64,000 nucleotides of DNA from Asterias amurensis (GCF_032118995.1 NC_092650.1:15704501-15768500), one strand, 5' to 3'; positions 35,601 to 46,159 are shown, counted from the first letter of the stretch. Program-made: numbers and translations. Notes: generated by a model not told the origin, from the sequence alone.

Positions 35601-38600
35601 CATCAAAGATATATAAGAAAATAATGGAGCCATTCCCCACAATGTTTGTTACTATCAACAGCTATCCATTGCTCATTAACAAGTCAGTTTTTATGCTAAC
35701 AATTGTTTTGAGTAATTACCAATAGTGTCCAGTGCCTGTAAGGTTCTTGTTAGTAGTTATGTTTATTGCTACAGTTTAAACTCTGTTTTGTTTAAATTTG
35801 TCACTCTGTAATTTTGTTTAATCAAGGGAGGTTTACAATACAGAGGACAATCATAATGTCCATACCTACTACCACTTGTCCATTCATTGTGAAATAATTT
35901 TAAATTGATATTACTCAAATGAGATACTCCTTGAGGTACACATTTAAGTTAAAAAGTGAGGCAGGATATGGAAATTATTCCATATCAGTGTACAGTGTAT
36001 GTTTCCTTATTTTTATCTAACTGTGTGTACTTTGTCAAACATTATCCATCCAGTACAATGCCAGTTTGCTCAGTTCACAATTAAATTATTTTAACTGGAA
36101 AGTGTTTTGGTAATTGAAAGATAACATGTTTTAAGCTGTGTTTTGTTGGACATCATATCTCTTTTGTTTGCAGTTGAGTGTAGATTCACAAAAATAATCT
36201 ACACTTTCATCAATATAGTTTATTTCATTTGAAATTAAAGAGCGCTGAATTCAAGTTCTGGTGGTTAATCATCGGAATGTGGGTTCAATTCTTATCATGG
36301 CACTTGTGTTCACACAGGGGTATAAATGGGTACCTGTGAGGTTAGGGGTACGTTGAAAAGCCACTAGCACCTTACTGCAGCTTAGGGCTGTATACCCTGG
36401 GGAGCTGAGACGGACTACAGGAATAATATTGGCCCAATGACGAGGTCACTTATGTTAAGCGCATTGATACAGTTATTGTAAAATGCGCTAAACACTAAAA
36501 ACTAGTTTGTATTAAAAAGGAACAGACTGAGCAAACTTGTACTGGCTAATACAAAATATAAATTGATTTGAGAACATTTTTTAGGCCTTGTGAATTGTAA
36601 TGCACTGGATACGTTTGGTAAGTTAAAAAATAGTATTCTTACTTGGTGTATATCCCAAAATATGCCCAAAATAACAAAACAGTAAATTTTGGCTCAATTG
36701 GTCATCGCAGCTGCAAGAAAATAATGGAGCCGTTTCTTCCAATGTTTTTTATTTTTATTACTATCAACAGGGAAAACAAGTCAGTTTTTATGCTAACAAT
36801 TATTTTGAGTAATTACCAATAATATCCAGTGCCTTTAAGGTTTCTGTTAAGGGTTCTGTATTGGTACAGTTTACTCTGTTAAAACTTGTCACAGTTTAAT
36901 ATTGTTTATTCAAGGGAGTTTTAAAATATAGAGGATAACGTCCATATCCTACCACCACTTTTTCATTCATAATCAGAGATAATTTTGTATTGAATTTACT
37001 CAGATGAGATACTCCGTGAGGTACACATTTAAGTGATAAAGTGGTGGCAGGATATGGAAATCTTTCCAAGACAACAGTGTACAGTGTATGTTGCCTTAAT
37101 TGTGTCTAATTTTGTGTACTTTGTCAAACATTATCTAGCCAGTACAATGCCAGTTTGCTCAGCTCACAATTAAACTATTTTAAATCAAAATCTTTTGGTA
37201 CATCAAAACTTTTTTAAGCTGTGTCTTGTTGGACAATGATCATATTTTTTTAATCTTTTAATTTGGGAAGACAGCTATTTTCATGTTGAACTATTCACTT
37301 TAGTCTGTAACATATTGACAGTTGAGTATAGATTCACTAAAATAATGTACACTTTTATCAATATAGTTTATTTCACTTAAAATTAAAGAAGCTTGTCGTG
37401 GTAAGAGCGTCAAATTCAAGTTCTGGTGGTTAATCATCGGAATGTGGGTTTGAATCTTATCATGGCGCTTGTGTTCACACAGGGGTATAAATGGTCACCT
37501 GTGTGAGGGTAGGGGTTGAAAAAAAGCCACTTGCACCATACTGCAGCTCAGGGCTGTATACTCCATAGAGAGCTGAGAAACCTTAAAGGATTGTTACTGG
37601 CATTCGGTGATCCCCGGAGCGTTCTATTTTCACTCGGCTTTGATCCCCGGAGCGTTCTATTTTCACTCGGCTTTGCCGAGGGAAAATAAAATGCTCCGGG
37701 GATCACCTCGGGAATCATAGTTTTAACCGTAGCACCCGAAGCAGTCAATATTTGTATATTGAATTTACTCAAAATTGTGATACGCCTTGTGGTAAAAATA
37801 AGTGAAAAAGTGGTGGCAGGATAAGGAAATTATTCCAAGATTACAGTGTATAGTATAAGTGTTTCCTTATTTTTATCTAATTTTGGTTACTTTGTCAAAC
37901 ATTGTTGAGTACAATGCCAGTTAAAGGCAGTGGACACTATTGATAATTGTCAAAGACTAGCCTTCTCACTTGGTGTATCTCAACATTTGCATAAAATAAC
38001 TTACCTGTAAAAATTTGAGCTTAATCGGTCATTAAAGTTGCGAGATAATAATGAAAGAAAAAAACACCCTTGTCATACGAAGTTTTGTGTGTTTAGATGG
38101 TTGATTTCAAGACCTCAAGTTCTAAATCTGAGGTCTCAAAATCAAATTCATGGAAAATTACTTCTTTCTCGAAAACTATGGCACTTCAGAGGGAGCCGTT
38201 TCTCACAATGTTTTATACCATCAACCTCTCCCCATTACTCGTCACCAAGAAAGGTTTTATGCTAATAATTATTTTGAGTAATTACCAATAGTGTCCACTG
38301 CCTTTAAGTTTGCTCAGTTTACAATTAACTATTTTAAATGGAAAGTGTTTTTGTATATCGAAAGATAACATGTTTTCATCTGTGTTTTGTTGGACAATGA
38401 TCATGTTATCTTTTAATTTGTGAAGACAGCTATTTATCAAGTTGAACTATTCACTTTAGTTTGAAACGAATTGACAGTTGAGTGTAGATTCACAAATTAA
38501 TCTACACTTTAATCAATATAGTTTATTTCATTTAAAATTAAAGAAGGGTGTCGTGGTTAAGAGCGTCAAATTCAAGTTCTGGTGGTTAATCATCGGAATG

Positions 38601-41600
38601 TGGGTTTGAATCTGGTCATGGTCACTCTGGGGTATAATGGGTATCTTTGAGGGTAGGGGTTGAAAAGCCACTAGCACTATGCTCCAGCTCAGGGCCATCC
38701 ATAGAGAGCCAAGAAAGATTAAAGGAATGTTATTGGCACAATGACGTGGGCACTAATGTAAAACGCATTGATACAGTTATTGAGAATTTTGTTTAGGCCT
38801 AATGAATTGTAAGGCACTGGACACGTTTGGTAATCTAATTGTGAAAGACCAATATTCTCACTTTGTGTATCCCAAAATATGCAAAAAATAACAAACAGTG
38901 AAAATTAGGGCTCAATTGGTCATCGAAAGTGCAAGAAAATAATAAAGCCGTTTCTACCAATGTTTCTTTATACTATCAACAGGGAAAACAAGTTATTTTT
39001 TATGCTACCAATTATTTTGAGTAATTACCTAGAACGTCCAGTGCCTTTAAGGTTTTTGTTTGTGGTTCTGTGTTGGCACAGTTTACTCTGTTGAGCTTGT
39101 CGCTCTTTAGGCCTAATTCTGTTTAATCAAGGGAGTTTAAAAATATAGATAGGATAATGTCCGTATCCTACCACCACTATTTCGTTCATTATGAAATAAT
39201 TTTATATTGAATTTACTCAAATGAGATATCCCAAGATTACAGTGTAAACAGTACAGTGTAAATGTTTGTTTCCTTGTTTTTATCTAATTATGTGTACTTA
39301 TCAAACATTATTGAGTACAGTGCCAGTTTTCTCAGTTTACAATTAAACTATTTTAAATGGAAAGTTTTTCGGTATAGCAGTATCGGAAGATAACGCGTTT
39401 TCAGCTGTGTTTAATGGACAAGGATCATGTTATCTTTTAATTTGGGAAGACGGCCATTTTCAAGTTAAACTATTCACTTTAACGAAAGTAGTCTGTAGCG
39501 AATTGACAGTTGAGTGTACATTCACTAAAATAATCTTTACTTTCATCAATATAGTTTATTTCATTTAAAATTAAAGAAGGGTGTCATGGTTACGAGCGTC
39601 GAATTCAAGTTCTGGTGGTTAATCATCGGAATGTGGGTTCGAATCTGGTCATGGCACTTGTGAACACCCAGGGGTATTTTATGGGTCTGTGGGTAAGATG
39701 GACGCGTACAGCCCGCTGGGATATTATTCTGTAAAAGCATTGTGCACGAGGCCATTAATTGGCAGTTTTTGATTTTTATTTCAAGAGGTTTACTTTCTCT
39801 AAACCATAACAGTTTGTTGGATACCTATCTTTCTGAAATGAATAAATCAGTACCAGTATGTAATTGTAATTTTAAAGTTTTTTTTATAGAAAAGTAATAG
39901 TTTGAAATCAACAGAAGATATTCTGGGACAAGGAGTGGGCCTACATGTTGTGTAATTGTAAAACCTGAAATGAAATTTAAATTGCAGTACCGAACTTAAA
40001 TTATATGTGTTTATTTTGTAATTTCCTATTCTTATTTTTCGACGTTTGGTTTGCAATTAAAGCCTCCAGTATAGGTGAACTGGTTGAAGTTGAACTATTT
40101 AAGTATTTAAACAAGTGACTCGTGACTCTGACTCGGACTTGACCCAAATGATTCGTTACTCGGACTCAGACTCAAACAAGTGACTCGGGACTTGGACTCG
40201 ACCCAAGTGACTTGTGACTCATGACTTGGACTCCGATTTGACATAGGTGACTCGACTGCAACACTGCCTAATTGTATCTAATTTTGTGTACTTTGTCAAA
40301 CATAATCTATCTGGTAAATTTGCAGTTTGCTCAGCTTACAATTGAACTATTTTAACTGCAAAGTGTTTATGTAAATCAAAAGATTACATGTTTATGCATC
40401 CAACGTTAGCTGGGTGTGGCACATTGAATCTCGCACATTGTAGGCCAACACTGAAACAAAATTTATACTCCTGCAGTTCTTGCCCTCCTTTTTGGCATAT
40501 AAAACCTAACTTAGTCTCATCATCTACTTGGGGTTTTTCTTGTTCTGTTTTCTTCGCCATAACCAACAACTTTTCCTCTTGTGTCTCTTTTCTCAAATGC
40601 TCTGCGGACGTTATGTTTTTACTGCCCTCTCTACTCTACCAGTTGTTCCTGGCTACACTGCTTGCAGGGTTGTCAAATGCACCCTGGTATAACCATGGAG
40701 CTATAGCTCCATGGTATAACTAACTCCACTACAACAGTCTTGACTTCCCTGTCAGGGCATGCAAAAGACTATCTATCTCTGCAAAACCCTGTATGAACTT
40801 TTTGTCATAGGACGCAAGGCCAAGAATTCGTCAAACTCTTGGGGACAGGTTTACCTTCTGTAGTCTATACAGAAACGCCTTTGTACAACATTGGCAGCCC
40901 ATCACAGGCTATACGAGGGTTCTATCACACCTCTTTTCTTTATGTCAACAACCTGTCTTTGTATCTCTCCTAAGGCAGTCAGAGTCCCATCTTGGTCTCT
41001 GTTTTACTGGCCTTGCATCTCCAGTTGTTATGTGGTGTTTCAAAACATCCGTCCTACCTATATCTTGACCCCCACGTCTTCGAACTCTACTAAACACCTC
41101 CTGACTGGAACAGCTTACTCGTTTTGTACATTGTCTGCACTTCTTGTAAATGAGTCTAGTAAATGCAAAGACAAACCCTGCTTTGGCTCACTAGCCTCAT
41201 TTGCCTTTTTTTTTTAATTGCATCATGTTCCACAGTGGAAATTAAACTTAAACCTACGGTGATAGTTTTTCGAGCCACTACGGAATCATCTGGTTCCCTA
41301 CTCTACAAGTGATCTGGCTAATGCTACTCTCTTCCTTTATCTAACACTCTAGCCTATTTTCTTGTGATAAATGTCTGTCCTCATGAGCTTTCTCCACTGA
41401 GCCACTCTGTCCTGGCTTGTTATGTTTAACTCTTTAAACAATCCAAGCACAGCGGTCTTCATTTCTTTCTCTATTTCTCTGAGAATTGAGTAGATCCAAT
41501 GGCAGCCTCAGCGGTTTGCTCATTTGAGTCCCTCGATTGGAAGCTTGATGAAGTTACGCAAGTAATGAGAACAACTGTCATGGGGTGATCAACTTGTAGG

Positions 41601-44600
41601 CGTTGTTTTGTGATGAGGCATGCTAGTTTCGGGGTATGTTGGTGAAGAGAGAGACAACGTGTGCATAAAAACTTACAACAATGTCCGATTGACTGAGGTA
41701 GATGGTGACGATATGACCTCGGTTGGTAACGTGATGCTGTGTGAGGCAGCTTGAGACTAATGGAGAGATAGGAGCTGGTTGGGGATCTTGTGCTCGATGG
41801 TCTGGATAGGGTTTCTTGGTAGTTGTCTTTAAGTGTCTGTTGAGAGAATCTCAGTCGCCTTGATGTTGGTAGTCGGAGGTGGACATGACCACAGTGGCGT
41901 TACCCATGTTGGCTGACGTGTGGATGAATTGGTCTTTAGGTATAGATCAGATGGCGGCATTTTATTGCTTGTGTGTGTTAGGTTTTGGTAGCTTAGAATT
42001 CTTGATGGTTTGATGGATCTTGATTCGGACTTTGTTAGGATTAGGTTTAGCGGTAGGATTAGGGTTAGGATTAGGGTTAGGGTAAGGGTAGCTTTGATAG
42101 TGGATGTAAGTTGTTCAGGTGTTGTAGGAACTGATGAAGTGTTGTCCAGGCCATTGAACACAAGATCACCAACCAGCTCCGATCTCTCCATCAGTCTCAA
42201 GCTGCCCCACAAAGCATCACATCACCAACCGAAGTCGGTTCGTCAACATCATTAAGGACATTCACCTCAGTCAGTTGGACATTGTTGTAAGTTTTGATGT
42301 AGTCTCTCTCTTCACCAACATACCCGCGAAAGAAGCATGCCTGATCACCAAACAACGCCAACAAGCTGATCCCTCCATAACAGAACACACAAGCCTCACT
42401 CCTCAACAATTCAACAATCTACACCACTTTCAGTCTCTCTTTCATTTCTTAAACTGTGTTACCTAAGACATTCTAGTCCTCTACATAGGTCAGCAGGATT
42501 TCCCACTGCAACCCTCTCATGACCTTTTCCGTAAGTCTCTTAAAAGTAGCTGGGTCATTACAGAGCCCCAAATGCATACATTTCGATATGTATAGTCCAT
42601 TTCTCTCAACAAGTTCGGGCTTCTGACAGATTCATTATCTAAAGTAAACTGCTAATATCTCAACGCTAAATCTAGTGTTGAGAACCACTCACACAAGGGT
42701 AAAGAAATGTCTCACTCTTTGGTTGCGTCATCAACCACAGGAGTGTATCGCTTTTTGGTTGCCTTATCAACCATAGAAATGTCTCACTCTTTGGTTGTGG
42801 CATCAACCACAAAAATGTCTCACTCTTTGGTTGCGTCATCAACCATAGAAATGTATTGCTCTTGGGTTGCGTCACCAACCACAGAAATGTATTGCTCTTT
42901 GGTTGAGGCATCAACCATAGAAATGTATCGCTCTTTGGTTGCGGCATCAACCACAGAAATGTATCGCTCTTTGGTTGCCCTGTCAACCACAGAAATGTAT
43001 TGCTCTTTGGTTGCGGCATCAACCATAGAAATGTATCGCTCTTTGGTTGCGGCATCAACCACAGAAATGTATCGCTCTTTAGTTGCGGCATCAACCACAG
43101 AAATGTATCACTCTTTGGTTGCGGCATCAACCATAGAAATGTATCACTCTTTGGTTTAATTGCGGCATCAACCACAGAAATGTATCGCTCTTTTGTTGCG
43201 GCATCAACCACAGAAATGTATCGCTCTTTGGTTGCGGCATCAACCACAGAAATGTATCGCTCTTTGGTTGCGTCATCAACCATAGAAATGTATCGCTCTT
43301 CGGTTGCGGCATCAACCACAGAAATGTATCGCTCTTTTGTTGCGGCATCAACCACAGAAATGTATCGCTCTTTGGTTGCGGCATCAACCACAGAAATGTA
43401 TCGCTCTTTGGTTGCGTCATCAACCATAGAAATGTATCGCTCGTTGGTTGCGGCATCAACCACAGAAATGTATCGCTCGTTGGTTGCGGCATCAACCACA
43501 GAAATGTATCACTCTTTGGTTGCGGCATCAACCACAGAAATGTATCGCTCTTTGGTGGCGTCACCAACCATAGAAATGTATCGCTCTTTGGTTGCGGCAT
43601 CAACCACAGAAATGTATCACTCGTTGGTTGCGTCATCAACCACAGAAATGTATCGCTCTTTGGTTGCGGCATCAACCACAGAAATGTATCGCTCGTTGGT
43701 TTCGGCATCAACCACAGAAATGTATCGCTCTTTGGTTGCGGCATCAACCACAGAAATGTATCGCTCTTAGGTTGTGCCGTCAACCACAGAAATGTATCGC
43801 TCTTTGGTTGCCCTTTCAACCACAATAGTGTATCGCTCTTGGTTGCCATGTCAACCACAGAAACTTCTATCTCTTTGGTTGTGCCGTCAACCACATAAAT
43901 GTATTGCTCTTTGGTTGCCCTTTTAACCACAATAGTGTATCGCTCTTGGTTGCCATGTCAACCACAGAAATGTCTCATTCTTTGGCTACACGGTCAACCA
44001 CAGAAATGTATCGCTCTTTGGTTGCCCTATCAACCATAGAAAAATCTCGCTCTTTGGTTGTCATGTGTCAACCACAGAACTGTATCACTCTTTGGTTGTG
44101 CTGTCAACCACAGAAATGTATCGCTCTTTGGTTGCCATGTCAACCACAGAAACATCTTTCTCTTTGGTTGCGCCATCAACCTCAGAAATTTCTATCTCTT
44201 TGGTTGTGCCATCAAACACAGAAATGTCTCACTCTTTGGTTGCCCCGTCAACCACAGAAATTTCTATCCCTTTGGTTGCCCTGTCAACCACAAAATGTCT
44301 CACTCTAGTATTGCTCTGTCAAACAGAGACATTTCATTCTCCTTGTTTGCGCTGACAACCACATAAATTTTTATCTCTTTAAATTTGGTTGCACTGACAA
44401 CCACAGAAATGTCTATCTCTTTGGTTGTGCAATCAACCACAGCAATTTTCTTTCTCTTATACTCTGGCGGTTTTGGTCAAGTCGATGATGTGACAAGTTT
44501 GAGACATTTTGCATATCTCATGCAACATTCAGGGGTACCGAATATTATCTGTATGGCAGGACATAGTTCTTTTTGGGCTTGATTTTTGTAATCTTGTTTT

Positions 44601-46159
44601 CGTTTAACTTTTTTTCGTTTAACTTTTTGCTGTAATTTAATTTTAGTGTCTGTTGATGTTATTCTAACATTGTTGGTTACAACAAAGGGTTTGAGTAGTG
44701 GGTGTATGTAGTTGAAGCTAATTGATTTCAAGCTATAACTTTTCTTTGTCACTGTATTTTTTTATTTTTTTTTTCTAGTTTATAGACACTGGACACCTTT
44801 GGTAACTGTCAAAGACCAGTCTTCTCACTTGGTATATCTCAACATATGCACAAAGTAACAAACCTGTGAAAATTGTTAACTCAATTGGTGGTCGAAGTTG
44901 CCAGATAATAATGGAAGAAAAACACCCTTGTCACACGAAGTTGTGTGCTTTCAGATGCTTGATTTTGGGACCTTTTATTCTGAGGTCTCGAAATCAAATT
45001 CAAAATTTTTTAGTGGAAAATTACTTCTTTCTTGAAAACTACGTTACTTCAGAGGGAGCCATTTCTCACAATGTTTTATACCATCAACAACTCTCCACTG
45101 TTAATTACCAAGTTATGTTCACAATTATATTGAGTAGTCACCAATAGTATCCAGTTCGATTAATTGTTTTGTTTACTTTGTTTAGGCTTTTACTGTGTTT
45201 TTCTTAGTGGTATTTAAGGTTTTGAAAAGATTCATTGTAGGGTTTAGGTAACTATTCTTATTGGTGTAAAGATGTTTTTTATTCTGCTTAACCTTGTTAG
45301 TTCCGTCAGTCGGATTTGTGAATAAATTCCAGCAACTAACAATGGAACACACAGCAGTACAGCTTAACTTCCGAGTCCCTGCAATAAAATAAGTATTTGA
45401 CCCACTGCATCATTGTCATTTTGCTGATTGCAGCATTTGCCATTATGGGAGTAAAATTGCATATGAATTTTATGGTAGGCATTTAAAAATCTGTTTAATG
45501 GATTGAGTGTCACCTAATATGTGCACTAACTGCACAATCATGGAGAAATTCATTGTATAACACTCCCAAAATGGCGCAACAAAGATTTTCCTGATCATCA
45601 AATATGAGTTCTGGTGGTTAGGTCATCGGAGTGTGTATTCGAATAAGTGGATACCAGCTAGGGTTGAGGTTGATACTGTGTATGAAAAGCCTTTAGAGCA
45701 TAGGGTTGCCCAGGTTGTATACCCCAAGGGAGCTAAGACAGATTAAAAGAATGTTATGGCCAAATGACCAATGCAATAATGTAAAGCGCATTGAGACTGT
45801 TATTGTGAAATGTGCTCTATATAAGAACTAGTTATTACTACAGATATTATTATGACATCATGTGGTTTGGGTCAATAAGTTGTTTTATCATGTGTTGTAA
45901 TCTTTATTTATTTTACTTATCAAATAATAAACCTCAAGGTAAACAGACTGGGCATTTTTTTTCTTTGCTCAATCCCAATATTCTTTTTTTTTACTTGTAG
46001 AAATCCTAGAGAAGATGAGATGTGCGGGAAGATGTGTAGGGAGGCAGCCCACCAGCAAGGCTTCCCCTGAAATGGCTGCTGAAGAGACTCGAGTACATAA
46101 ATTGCCATAGAAGCTTTACTGTAGTGAAATATTTGCCATCATCCTGCAATACACACATG
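23667..46159 (+). CDS. Unrecognised small protein gene, three phase-compatible exons
   Basis: I do not recognise this protein. Candidate exons are 23667-23712 (acceptor TTTACTTTACAG, ATG at 23682, donor AGA|GTAAGT), 24876-24959 (acceptor TTTATTTGCAG, donor CAG|GTCAGT) and 46001-46159 (long pyrimidine tract ending TAG, donor ATG|GTAAGT). Joined in phase they give 74 aa ending at TAG 46108-46110. The middle exon reads VVEDAFKMFQDSRSDLHIKL followed by ARRRLES, a charged, probably helical segment. A possible non-coding first exon ends at 23437 (AAG|GTAAAT). The 21-kb second intron is full of repeats. The middle exon looks most like real coding sequence; the join to 46001 is inference, and another exon could lie between. 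Confidence 0.4.
23885..23952. repeat. 34-bp direct duplication
   Basis: TAAATGCTTTGACTTGCACA and its continuation occur twice in tandem with one difference (GCGTAT / GCATAT). Confidence 0.9.
25655..26790. mobile_element. Head-to-head pair of Penelope-like element fragments
   Basis: The left arm reads on the minus strand (26025-25678), the right arm on the plus strand (26184-26550). Both encode a reverse transcriptase N-terminal segment of Penelope type: CFFGQPKIHNPNVPLCPIVA (left) and CFFGQPKIHNPDIPLHPIVA (right). The right arm continues past SLFTNIS-like sequence to about 26760. TTAGGG-like repeats (TTAGGTTTAGGG, GTTAGGGTTTG) lie at the joint, about 26163-26210. Both arms are decayed. Confidence 0.75.
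28046..28391 (+). mobile_element. Family A variant (GGCACTGGACA) foldback element
   Basis: Starts AGAGGCACTGGACAATATTG, ends AAGTACCTTTAA. Diverged relative to other copies. Confidence 0.75.
29130..29512 (+). mobile_element. Family A variant foldback element (TTAA-flanked)
   Basis: TTAAAGGCACTGGACACTAC ... TATTCAGTGCCTTTAA. The interior differs from other copies between 29215 and 29400. Confidence 0.8.
30540..31375 (+). mobile_element. Decayed LINE, RTE-like reverse transcriptase remnant
   Basis: 30570-30670 carries LEEVFKNTLLDEKEG and, in another frame, DLCFADDVALSPL, matching the FADD box of non-LTR reverse transcriptases. 30970-31370 resembles the conserved C-terminal tail (TYGAET; ERTEENMKKPIWR; ARTTRI-like and GRPRRRWRDD-like blocks), as in RTE-type 'craniofacial development protein 2-like' elements. 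Several frame breaks are present. Clade assignment is tentative. Confidence 0.7.
31700..32350. mobile_element. Penelope-like fragments with CCCTAA repeats at the joint
   Basis: Minus strand 32080-31700 encodes DNPRYTILMLPSTTVVSRGS followed by PTYNMARHLTKILHP, the same Penelope-type segment as at 25.7 kb. 32105-32200 holds CCCTAACCCTAG, CACCCTAACCCTTAATG and TAACCCTAACCCC. 32225-32345 on the plus strand resembles the start of the opposite arm (GACACTTACAGATACCTACC). The element is decayed. Confidence 0.7.
32627..33150. repeat. 40-bp minisatellite, about 12 copies
   Basis: Unit TCCAGTGCCAATCCCAAGGA plus CACTGTGCTTACGCAAATTC. Spacing is exactly 40 bp between 32701 and 32861; several later units are longer through a CTCTGAC insertion. 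Open frames on both strands here are repeat artefacts. Confidence 0.95.
33160..34318. other. Mostly unannotated intron DNA with a retroelement tail
   Basis: 33655-33740 ends in AAATGCGCGCTATAAAAG and (ATT)n, a decayed SINE/LINE tail. 33890-34200 is open in two frames for 86 codons; one has hydrophobic stretches, but no family or secure splice pattern was found. Confidence 0.35.
34319..34679 (-). mobile_element. Family H foldback element, copy 2
   Basis: TTAAAGCCATTGGACATTTG ... CCGAAAGTGTCCAATGCTTT. Reverse orientation relative to 1987-2364 (AAACAAGGGTGGGTTTTCCC). Confidence 0.8.
35192..35275. repeat. 42-bp direct duplication
   Basis: ACATGCGGACCAAGAGAGGC and its continuation occur twice in tandem with one difference. 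42 is a multiple of 3, so the local frame stays open. Confidence 0.9.
35491..35742 (-). mobile_element. Family A variant element, array unit 1
   Basis: TTAAAGGCACTGGACACATT ... AATAGTGTCCAGTGCCTGTA. Confidence 0.8.
36237..36510 (+). mobile_element. tRNA-derived SINE, array unit 1
   Basis: GAGCGCTGAATTCAAGTTCT, B box GTGGGTTCAATTC; the body includes GGGGAGCTGAGACGG; tail AAATGCGCTAAACACT. Confidence 0.8.
36600..36838 (-). mobile_element. Family A variant element, array unit 2
   Basis: TGCACTGGATACGTTTGGTA ... AATATCCAGTGCCTTTAA. Confidence 0.75.
37385..37600 (+). mobile_element. tRNA-derived SINE, array unit 2
   Basis: Same SINE as at 36237 (GTCAAATTCAAGTTCTGGTG, GTGGGTTTGAATCTT); its tail is replaced by the 37609 foldback. 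Confidence 0.75.
37609..37706. repeat. 33-bp direct duplication plus inverted arm
   Basis: GATCCCCGGAGCGTTCTATT plus TTCACTCGGCTTT occurs twice (37609-37641, 37642-37674) and is followed by its inverse (GCCGAGGGAAAATAAAATGC, 37675 on). A strong hairpin with alternative registers. Confidence 0.9.
37921..38307 (-). mobile_element. Family A foldback element inserted in array unit 3
   Basis: TTAAAGGCAGTGGACACTAT ... GTGTCCACTGCCTTTAA. Interrupts the GCCAGTTTGCTCAG block that is continuous in the other units, so it arrived after the array formed. Confidence 0.95.
38540..38800 (+). mobile_element. tRNA-derived SINE, array unit 3
   Basis: GTCGTGGTTAAGAGCGTCAA, GTGGGTTTGAATCTGG; the body shortened relative to 36237. 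Confidence 0.75.
38811..39050 (-). mobile_element. Family A variant element, array unit 4
   Basis: AGGCACTGGACACGTTTGGT ... AGAACGTCCAGTGCCTTTAA. Confidence 0.8.
39570..39720 (+). mobile_element. tRNA-derived SINE, array unit 4 (truncated)
   Basis: GTCATGGTTACGAGCGTCGA, GTGGGTTCGAATCTGG; the body ends soon after. Confidence 0.75.
40100..40260. repeat. Degenerate GACTCG-type tandem repeat
   Basis: Irregular units of the kind AGTGACTCGGGACTTGGACT CGACCCA, about 35-45 bp apart. Confidence 0.8.
40390..41490. other. Unassigned low-repeat stretch with open frames
   Basis: Fragmentary open frames occur on both strands; the minus strand has charged pieces (for example REIEKEMKTAVLGLFKELNI, near 41480-41420). 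They may be a decayed mobile-element gene, but I could not place them in a family and no splice pattern supports a host gene. Confidence 0.3.
40692..40715. repeat. 24-bp perfect palindrome
   Basis: ACCATGGAGCTA joined to its exact complement with no spacer. Confidence 0.95.
41500..42460. mobile_element. Head-to-head Penelope-like fragments around TTAGGG repeats
   Basis: The minus-strand arm (about 42030-41500) ends in a CTCCATTAGTCTC-type start shared with the 25.7-kb copy. The plus-strand arm (42130-42450) encodes DVVSLFTNIPAKEACLITKQ followed by RQQADPSITEHTSLTPQQF, a Penelope-type reverse transcriptase stretch. 42045-42092 is TTAGGATTAGGGTTAGGATT AGGGTTAGGG-like. Both arms are decayed. 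Confidence 0.75.
42694..44460. repeat. 36-bp minisatellite, about 48 copies
   Basis: Unit ATCAACCACAGAAATGTATC plus GCTCTTTGGTTGCGGC, 36 bp, highly uniform from about 42900 to 43800 and more diverged towards both edges. As 36 is a multiple of 3 and the unit lacks stops, frames of 100-275 codons run through it on both strands; none is a supported gene. Confidence 0.97.
44781..45163 (-). mobile_element. Family A variant foldback element
   Basis: TAGACACTGGACACCTTTGG ... ACCAATAGTATCCAGTTCGA; interior core TCTGAGGTCTCGAAATCAAA. Confidence 0.75.
45598..45850 (+). mobile_element. tRNA-derived SINE
   Basis: ATGAGTTCTGGTGGTTAGGT, degenerate B box GTGTATTCGAAT; body CCCCAAGGGAGCTAAGACAG; tail GTGCTCTATATAAGAACTAG. 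Confidence 0.75.

Larger units (their letters stand above)
35491..39760 (+). repeat. Tandem array of about 1.0-1.15-kb composite units
   Basis: Four units share the order: family A variant element, CAAGGGAG block, GGCAGGATA(T/A)GGAAAT block, GTACAATGCCAGTTTGCTCA block, AATATAGTTTATTTCA, then a tRNA-derived SINE. SINE starts fall at about 36237, 37385, 38540 and 39570. The third unit lacks the leading element but has a different family A insertion. A partial fifth copy is at 40265-40390. Confidence 0.9.

Noticed and set aside
40384-41490. Possible mobile-element gene on either strand
   Set aside because: Fragments are too short and broken to place in any family.
42672-44366. Long open frames (up to 275 codons) on both strands
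   Set aside because: They are products of the 36-bp stop-free minisatellite; equal openness on opposite strands and no splice or start context.
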